Source of the DNA: Bowmanella denitrificans
GTDB lineage: Bacteria; Pseudomonadota; Gammaproteobacteria; Enterobacterales; Alteromonadaceae
Assembly (NCBI RefSeq): GCF_039522935.1
Contig: NZ_BAAAEI010000006.1
Span: 1-64,000, forward strand
Reading direction: 5' to 3'
DNA: 64,000 bases
Within the stretch, counting starts at the first letter, position 1; every line of letters starts with the position of its first letter. A program made the translations under genes and the position numbers. Below are positions 62,673 to 64,000 of the stretch, one piece after another. The notes under the pieces are model-generated. The model was given only the letters and a program-made list of their open reading frames with translations. It made no database searches and had not been told where the DNA came from.

Positions 62673-63698
62673 TTGACTAATCTAACCATCGCGTTAGATA
62701 TGATGGGGGGCGATCATGGCCCCCCTGTTACTATTGAAGCCGCAGTTCATGCGGTATCTGAGTTTCCTCATCTTCATTTAATACTTTGTGGCGATCCTCA
62801 GCAGTTGAGCGATGGGCTGGCTAAGTACCCCCAGGCGCCTTCTGACCGACTTCAGGTCGAGGCGACTGAGCAAGTGGTGGGTATGGATGAGCGTCCTAGT
62901 GCGGCATTACGTAGCAAGGCCAAATCTTCCATGCGCAGAGCGCTGGAACTGGTTGAACAAGGGCGTGCTGATGCCTGTGTCAGTGCCGGTAATACTGGTG
63001 CTTTATTAGCCATGGCTTACTATGTGCTAAAAACCTTGCCAGGGATTGACCGACCGGCATTGATTTCTTCCTTGCCTACTGTCAGCCATCAGAAAGTGTA
63101 CTTGCTTGATTTAGGCGCTAACGTCAATTGTGACTCTGAGATCCTGTTTCAGTACGCTGTTATGGGGTCGGTATTAGCCGAACAAGTGGAAGGCCTGGAT
63201 AGACCCAGAGTGGCGCTCCTGAATGTGGGAGAGGAACAAATTAAAGGTAATGATCAGGTCAAACATACGGCGCAGATTCTCTCATCCGTCCCGGGGATCA
63301 ATTACATTGGCTATATCGAAGGAAATGATATTTTTGCCGACAAGGCTGATGTTGTTGTCACAGATGGCTTCGTTGGCAATATTGCGCTTAAGGCATGTGA
63401 GGGCCTGGGCAAGCTGATCATTACAGAAGTAAAACGCGTCTCAGGTAAAAATCTTCTTACCCGTGTAATGGCTCGTATGGCGTTGCCGATCCTGAAAAAA
63501 ATCTACGCCAGAGTGAACCCCGACCAGTACAATGGCGCGAGTCTGATAGGATTGCGCGGAATTGTCGTCAAGAGCCACGGTAATGCCTCAAGTGAAGCCT
63601 TTTTGTATGCTATAAGAGAAGCGATGCAGGAAGTTACCAGACAGGTTCCGCACAAAATAAAACATAAAATAGAAACACTTCTAATGGAAAGGCCTTAA
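62673..63698 (+). CDS. plsX: Phosphate acyltransferase PlsX
   Basis: The 341-residue enzyme makes acyl-phosphate from acyl-ACP for phospholipid synthesis. It shows LTIALDMMGGDHGP at the start, SAGNTGALLAMAYYVL and the late GLRGIVVKSHGNASSEAF motif. The start is TTG with only a GAG-like site upstream; the next Met is inside the conserved block, so TTG is favoured. It is between rpmF and fabH. Confidence 0.96.
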   Translation: MTNLTIALDMMGGDHGPPVTIEAAVHAVSEFPHLHLILCGDPQQLSDGLAKYPQAPSDRLQVEATEQVVGMDERPSAALRSKAKSSMRRALELVEQGRADACVSAGNTGALLAMAYYVLKTLPGIDRPALISSLPTVSHQKVYLLDLGANVNCDSEILFQYAVMGSVLAEQVEGLDRPRVALLNVGEEQIKGNDQVKHTAQILSSVPGINYIGYIEGNDIFADKADVVVTDGFVGNIALKACEGLGKLIITEVKRVSGKNLLTRVMARMALPILKKIYARVNPDQYNGASLIGLRGIVVKSHGNASSEAFLYAIREAMQEVTRQVPHKIKHKIETLLMERP

Positions 63699-63701
63699 CC
63701 A

Positions 63702-64000
63702 TGTATTCGAGAATCATCGGCACCGGCAGCTACTACCCCAGCCAAATTCGTACCAACGCCGATCTGGAGCAAATGGTCGACACCAACGACGAATGGATTA
63801 CTGACCGAACTGGCATCAAGGAAAGACGCATCATAGGTGACAACGAAACAGTTGCCACAATGGGAGCCGAAGCATCGCTGAAAGCTATTGAAATGGCGGC
63901 TATTGATCCGCAAAGCATCGATATGATTGTCTGTGCAACCACCAGTCACGACAAAGCGCTGCCAAGTGCCGCCTGTGATATCCAGAAAATTCTGGGACTG
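63702..64000 (+). CDS. fabH: Beta-ketoacyl-ACP synthase III, 5' part
   Basis: Only the first 99 codons lie in the window; the gene runs past base 64,000. SRIIGTGSYYPSQIRTNADLEQMVDTNDEWITDRTGIKERRII is the N-terminal FabH signature. The catalytic Cys of the family lies beyond the window end. It begins 3 bases after the plsX stop and would start fatty-acid synthesis from acetyl-CoA and malonyl-ACP. Confidence 0.97.

Overview
The window looks like a chromosomal segment of a marine or saline gammaproteobacterium of the Alteromonadales, probably an Alteromonadaceae member near Alteromonas, Bowmanella or Lacimicrobium. This is an inference from gene order and protein character: ubiG next to gyrA and nrdA-nrdB-yfaE, serC-aroA-cmk-rpsA-ihfB-lapA-lapB-pyrF, and rne facing rluC, followed by maf, yceD-rpmF-plsX-fabH. 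I saw no rRNA, tRNA, CRISPR array, insertion sequence or prophage.

Region 1 (1-12,700) is accessory. It holds a secreted PD40 protein, a GFA-type zinc protein, a CopG/RelE-like toxin-antitoxin pair, the 5' stub of a phzF-like gene fused by position to a small membrane-protein gene, and a two-component system divergent from a HlyD/MacB-like ABC efflux operon. After these come a DUF6194 protein, the 5' stub of a glyoxalase/VOC gene, a DUF2845 protein, and a membrane protein plus winged-helix regulator preceded by three copies of one palindrome.

Region 2 (12,700-33,900) is metabolic and envelope cargo. It has a periplasmic binding protein with a secreted amidohydrolase, an SRPBCC protein, and a molybdenum hydroxylase operon (xdhC-like, mocA-like, 2Fe-2S subunit, Tat-exported molybdopterin subunit). 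It continues with a fused alpha/beta-hydrolase-OsmC protein, a LysR regulator divergent from an intact phzF-like gene, a DJ-1/PfpI protein, cysE, a secreted unknown, and an RND efflux operon with one adaptor and two permeases.

Region 3 (33,900-45,300) centres on nucleotides and DNA damage. A SulA-like gene with two LexA-like sites precedes a YchJ/SEC-C protein. alaA-yfbR-dgt form a tight operon with two HD-type nucleotide phosphohydrolases. An LRAT-like protein and a DUF2189 membrane protein follow, then nrdA-nrdB-yfaE (class Ia ribonucleotide reductase) with probable NrdR boxes, and ubiG-gph.

Region 4 (45,300-64,000) is core genome: gyrA, serC, aroA, cmk, rpsA, ihfB, lapA, lapB, pyrF, rne with a 604-base leader region, rluC, a HAD phosphatase, maf, yceD, rpmF, plsX and the start of fabH. 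Several Rho-independent terminators and intercistronic hairpins are visible. Many start codons given here lie inside the longest open frame, chosen by Shine-Dalgarno sequence and family N-termini.
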